NCBI GenBank assembly: GCA_039984715.1
Contig: JBDWUA010000006.1
Location: forward strand, 78,727-142,726
Direction: 5' to 3'
From: JABSSA01 sp039984715
GTDB taxonomy: Bacteria; Pseudomonadota; Alphaproteobacteria; Rhodobacterales; Rhodobacteraceae
DNA: 64,000 nt
Shown here: positions 61,501 to 64,000 of the stretch, piece by piece
Position numbering within the stretch: the stretch's first letter is position 1
Layout: each line of letters begins with the position of its first letter
Position numbers and translations under genes: made by a program
The notes under the pieces: model-generated
What the model saw: the letters and a program-made list of their open reading frames with translations, nothing else
Told to the model about the DNA's origin: nothing
Databases searched by the model: none

Positions 61501-62956
61501 ATCCAACCTCAGTGGTCCCGGATTCGGCTTGGCCGATATCCTCGGAGCTGACGCCATCTGCTGCGCCGCCGACACCGATCAAACTGCCCTCATAGCTAAG
61601 GAATTCGATCAACGTTCCTGCATTTGACAAGGCAAGCCCGTCAGGTGATCCGTTCTGCAACCCGTTCGCTGGAAGGTTCAGAACGTAATAATCAAAGTCA
61701 GCATCCGACGACACGGTCCCGTCCGCCACATTCAACGCATTATAAACGGTTCCATTGCTTCCGTTGTACAATTCAACAAGCAGCCCGGAAACATCGCCCC
61801 CCGCATCGACACGGATTTCGATAAATTCGCCAGTGTCACTGCCAACATTATCATAATGAAACTCATTGATCCGCGCGACCAGTGGGGGCATTTCGACCAC
61901 GTCTTCTACGGTCACTTGAACCGCTTGAGAGGTCGATGCGCCCAAGTCGTCCTCAACATTTACGATCACATCATAAACATTGTCGCCGCCCGCATCACCG
62001 GGCGCTTCGAAATCGGGCGCAGTGACAAAATTAAGCGCACCGCTCAGCGTATCAATCTGGAACAACGCGGCGTCGGCGCCACTCAGGCTGAACGTCAATG
62101 TATCGCTGTCGACATCCGTCGCAGAAATCCCTGCCGCAACAGCTGTTGTGTTTTCATCGACGGTTACGGCGGCTGTCGCAACCAAAACAGGGCCATCATT
62201 CACACCCTGAATTTCGACAGTTACAATCGCTGTATCTGTTCCGCCTTTTCCATCGTCCACCGTATAGCCAAAGGTATCCGTTGCGGTTTCACCTGCTTTC
62301 AACGTGTCAAACAGGTCCCCCGGATCATAGCTTACAATTGTGCCATCGAATGAAACCGCAGCGCCAGACGCACTTTGGCCATCCACGGACGTGATTGCGA
62401 CTGTATCTCCATCAAATTCACGATCATTCGCAAGCAGATCAGCCGCAGCAATATCAAGGACACCGTCTTCGCTTGCCACAACATCATCATCGCCAGCCAG
62501 AACCGCGTTATTCAGTCCATTGAGGAAGAAGGTATAATTGTCCGCTTCAAAAAACAAAGCTTCGAGCTGAAACAAAACATCACGCCCTGCATCGCCTAGA
62601 CCACCTGAAACCGATGATACTGTGGTCTTATAACTGCTGCCTCTTGGGGCAGAGATATCATAATCTTCAATGCCGCCTTCATAGGTGACAGTGTCAAAGC
62701 CGCGCCCACCGTAAACGCGATCATTGCCTGCCCCGCCTCGGATCAGATCGTCGCCAAAGCCTGCGCTGATCACATCGTTCCCGGTTCCCGCATCAACAGT
62801 ATCATCGCCACTGCCCGCAAAAACGAAGTCATTGCCAGCGCCGGTCGAGATGTCATCGTCGCCCCCGAATGCAAATACAAAATCGCGTCGATCACTGCCC
62901 GTCAGCACGTCATCCCGAAAAGTTCCGAATACAAAGTTTGGCCAAAAAAAGCTCAT
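58526..62956 (-). CDS. Large extracellular nuclease: RTX + cadherin-like + three LTD repeats + ExeM-type nuclease
   Basis: The 1,476-residue protein has, in order: RTX nonapeptides at about 17-95 (GAGNDFVFAGSGDDTVDAGT and similar); a VCBS/cadherin-like domain to about 255; a cadherin-type domain to about 355; three tandem lamin-tail-like repeats starting near 358, 512 and 669 (EFHYDNVGSDTGEFIEIR and equivalents); an OB-fold near 825-940; and a C-terminal endonuclease/exonuclease/phosphatase domain from about 1105 with FAIQEIENN, SSHYKSKGD, LLLGDMNAYAEE and a final SSDHDPLIIGLEF. This fits ExeM/NucH-like secreted DNases. It has no Sec signal; RTX repeats suggest type I secretion, though they are at the N-terminus instead of the usual C-terminus. 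A GGGGGA ribosome site precedes the ATG. Confidence 0.9.
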   Translation of the reverse strand: MSFFWPNFVFGTFRDDVLTGSDRRDFVFAFGGDDDISTGAGNDFVFAGSGDDTVDAGTGNDVISAGFGDDLIRGGAGNDRVYGGRGFDTVTYEGGIEDYDISAPRGSSYKTTVSSVSGGLGDAGRDVLFQLEALFFEADNYTFFLNGLNNAVLAGDDDVVASEDGVLDIAAADLLANDREFDGDTVAITSVDGQSASGAAVSFDGTIVSYDPGDLFDTLKAGETATDTFGYTVDDGKGGTDTAIVTVEIQGVNDGPVLVATAAVTVDENTTAVAAGISATDVDSDTLTFSLSGADAALFQIDTLSGALNFVTAPDFEAPGDAGGDNVYDVIVNVEDDLGASTSQAVQVTVEDVVEMPPLVARINEFHYDNVGSDTGEFIEIRVDAGGDVSGLLVELYNGSNGTVYNALNVADGTVSSDADFDYYVLNLPANGLQNGSPDGLALSNAGTLIEFLSYEGSLIGVGGAADGVSSEDIGQAESGTTEVGFSLQRNEDGTWRAPEENSSGNANDAPAPVTARINELHYDNVGSDTGEFIEIRLAKGEDASALVVELYNGSNGSVYNTLTVTDGTASSDDDFDYYVLNLPANGLQNGSPDGLALSNGEGLIEFLSYEGSLVGVGGAADGVSSVDISQEETSATEVGFSLQRNEDGTWRAPEANTSGQANNASSGIVNARINEFHYDNDGADTGEFIEIRVDAGQDASGLLVELYNGSNGGVYNSLIVPGTPVTSDDDYDYYLIELPANGLQNGSPDGLALSNGGALIEFLSYEGTLTATDGTAIGETSTDIGQAETTTTTVGFSLQRNEDGTWRAPEANTSGQANDAVIPPGELRLIHEVQGSGSASALDGQSVSLSAIVTHVVSDGYYLQEEDADADADTNTSEGIFVFRGSQIAVSVGDRVLISGEVDEFFGATQITNVTSEVIEASNVDLPTAAQIMLSPDVAQDFEAVEGMRVAVSSGTVDPLTVIENFNLDRFGEITISAGRQVQGTQVFDAQTEADEVAAVAEGNQNNRLLLDDGAGGSNPDEFQYIPGGAGDSGNGFLDTTDDFGDAGTTLRLGSELTADVQGVLGFGFGEYRLVVTDTLEVDETTNSGAREGTPADVGGSLQVASINVLNYFSTIDGEGTSGPGGLDPRGADSAEELARQTQKLVEAFLQSGSEVFAIQEIENNGFGAGSAIQTLVDALNAAVDGSDPFAFVDPTSDAGFIGTDAITTGLIYNSDVLNVVASDVLIYEEASAASTLAVANVLNQVASSDDQVGDFQRNRPTVAATFEEKETGATFTVASSHYKSKGDSNLEDVVQDAQAHVDGGGTTITQADIDALIADGNYDQGNGQGFWNQVRLDAAIELADWIENDFAGTGATNYLLLGDMNAYAEEDPVQYLDDDAGLVDLIDQFIDQDNAYSFVFDGQQGTLDQGFASTDLNPFVTGATEWHINADEPDLINYDNSFKDSAFFNDGVFGSSDHDPLIIGLEFLPEVILG
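60940..61880 (-). repeat. Start points of three tandem ~460-bp coding repeats (LTD domains)
   Basis: Within the nuclease gene three units start near 61880, 61420 and 60948, each about 457-472 bp long and encoding INEFHYDN...GEFIEIR, LPANGLQNGSPDGLALSN, IEFLSYEG, GFSLQRNEDGTWRAPE. The DNA itself is nearly identical in parts (for instance the segment encoding NGLQNGSPDGLA), indicating recent duplication or gene conversion. The third unit extends left to about 60,490. Confidence 0.85.
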
Positions 62957-63228
62957 AAAAAATCCCCCTAGAGTTTCGTTTACGATGCAGAAGTTGGGGG
63001 CATTTTACGTCGTTCACGTATCGCGCAACACGTTGTCAAAAAAGACGTTTTTTTCGATCACTTACATAAACAAACCCTGTGATCTCTAACGCGATTCGCA
63101 TTCCCCACCACTGTCTTGATTATCGTTATGCGTGTGCCTTGTTAATGCAAGCGCATCGTGACGTAAGGCAAGTATCGTGATCAAACATTGATTGATCTTT
63201 TGGCTATTTCCCAATTCTATCGCAATCG
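62957..63228. promoter_or_regulatory. Divergent spacer between nuclease and phosphotransferase-like pseudogene
   Basis: About 270 bases, AT-rich. An inverted repeat GATCAA-N7-TTGATC lies at 63179-63197. The nuclease promoter (minus strand) must lie in the left part. No gene seen. Confidence 0.4.
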
Positions 63229-63809
63229 ATGCAACGCGAGTTGCGCTTTGATCCGTGTTTTTTGGAGGAAGATGGAATAGAAGGCCAAATCATTCTTCTT
63301 CATGGTCCGTCCAGTGTCGGTAAAACAACCTTGGCGCATGTGCTTCAAGACAGATTGGATCAACCGTTCTGGCATATCTCAATCGATCATTTACGTGATC
63401 ACCGAATTGTTCCGATGCATCGATATCAAAGCGGCGATTTCAACTGGCAGCAGGATAGGCAAATGATTTTCACAGCCTTTCACGCGTCGCTTGCCGCGTA
63501 CGCCAGTTCGGGTGTCAACATTATTGTCGAACACATAATCGACACCGCAGGTTGGATCGAAGAACTTGTCAAACTGTTCCGCGACATCGACGTCTATTTC
63601 GTCGGGATGCACTGCAAATTAGACACTTTGACACGACGCGAAACAATCCAGGGGACCGTCCAATCGGCAGCGCCTAACAGGATTTTGCAAGGGTACACGA
63701 AGGCCGCAAATACGATTTGGAAATAGACGGTACAGATGATCCGATAACTAGCGCTGACGCGGTCATCAAAGGATTGCGCAGTGGCCTACGCAGTTCAGAA
63801 TTCTATTAA
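63229..63809 (+). pseudogene. Chloramphenicol-phosphotransferase-like protein, frameshifted and nonsense-interrupted
   Basis: Frame 1 encodes a P-loop protein: IILLHGPSSVGKTTLAHVLQ, HISIDHLRDH, VNIIVEHIID, and YFVGMHCKLDTLTRRETIQG, as in the CPT-like phosphotransferase group, and ends at 63726 with an unrelated tail. The continuation of the family sequence is in another frame from about 63650: GDRPIGSA, then a TAA at 63675-63677, then QDFARVHEGRKYDLEIDGTD to a stop at 63807-63809. A one-base slip at the GGGG at 63651-63654 plus the TAA breaks the gene twice. An intact protein would be near 190 residues. The original substrate is unknown. Confidence 0.75.
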
Positions 63810-64000
63810 TCCCCCCTTTTCATCCAGCGAGGGAGAGTAGGAAGAGGACGATTGTGGGGAATGCGACCAGCTGCCCCAGACCAGCGCCACCATCAGCACC
63901 AGGATCAACAGAACCGAGATCAGCTCGAACAGCCACAACAGCCGTCCCCGCAACGCTCCCACCAGAATGTCCATGCGGATATGCCCGCCTTCGCGCTGCA
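63795..64000 (-). pseudogene. TRAP transporter small permease (DctQ) fragment, C-terminus replaced
   Basis: The frame enters from the right edge as QREGGHIRMDILVGALRGRL and LWLFELISVLLILVLMVALV, a clear DctQ-type membrane protein; the conserved REGGHIRMD loop and helix are intact. After WGSWS the usual third and fourth helices are missing and a short Ser-rich tail runs to a TGA at 63795. In another frame the same DNA reads AFPTIVLFLLSLAG-stop, which looks like the end of a large-permease (DctM) protein. So a deletion seems to have joined the start of dctQ to the end of dctM. GC content rises here compared with the genes to the left. Confidence 0.6.

Noticed and set aside
1..64000. CRISPR arrays, rRNA and tRNA genes
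   Set aside because: No repeat-spacer pattern or cloverleaf-type sequence was recognised by eye; short RNAs could still be missed without a search tool.

Overview
The window reads as a chromosome or large-plasmid segment of a Roseobacter-group alphaproteobacterium (Rhodobacteraceae). This rests on gene content: aerobic phenylacetate catabolism, a form I CO dehydrogenase operon with an MHYT-LytTR regulator, a myo-inositol ABC transporter with iol genes, a fragment of a TRAP transporter, and an extracellular contractile injection system. No rRNA or tRNA gene was seen, so the taxonomic placement is an inference.

Layout. (1) 1-14,640, all minus strand, very GC-rich: a tightly packed extracellular contractile injection system (eCIS) operon, read right to left. 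It runs AAA+ ATPase with a degenerate receiver-like N-terminus, DUF4255 cap protein, beta-sandwich protein, coiled-coil protein, sheath, tube 1, a short chaperone-like ORF, a startless DUF6760-like ORF, tube 2, a Pro/Arg-rich linker, a LysM tube-baseplate protein, gp27-like hub, gp5-like spike, PAAR tip, gp25-like wedge and a gp6-like baseplate protein that runs off the left edge. (2) 14,880-16,560: scar tissue, made of a frameshifted XRE regulator, an IS3-family remnant and a GNAT gene. Base composition drops here. (3) 16,750-22,500: a LacI regulator and a convergent five-gene sugar operon (aldolase, oxidoreductase, isomerase, PfkB kinase, epimerase) with a LacI-type palindrome upstream. (4) 22,600-25,340: a UspA protein plus an AGCS symporter, divergent from an Lrp/AsnC regulator. 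(5) 25,450-34,890: the phenylacetate genes paaZ, paaI, paaK, a TetR regulator and paaJ-A-B-C-D-E. (6) 35,180-37,460: an amidase and a true formylglycine-generating enzyme. (7) 37,600-47,720: an inositol operon (IolI-like, ABC transporter, SDR, iolG, iolC fused to DUF2090, iolB, a ThDP enzyme), with no iolD or iolE. (8) 48,235-57,660: an SDR gene and coxMSLDEFG with a CoxC-like regulator upstream. (9) 57,780-64,000: a P-loop kinase, a 1,476-residue RTX/LTD/ExeM-type nuclease, a twice-broken chloramphenicol-phosphotransferase-like gene and a truncated DctQ.

How it fits together. The catabolic genes feed aromatic acids, inositol and an unidentified sugar into central metabolism, and CO oxidation supplies extra electrons. 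Several modules carry a visible candidate operator beside a local regulator. Composition and the broken genes at about 15 kb and 63.8 kb suggest that the catabolic block and the GC-rich flanks have different histories.

The most interesting points are the eCIS with its unusual accessory proteins, a possible -1 programmed frameshift joining the chaperone-like ORF to the DUF6760-like ORF, and the receiver-like domain on the eCIS ATPase.
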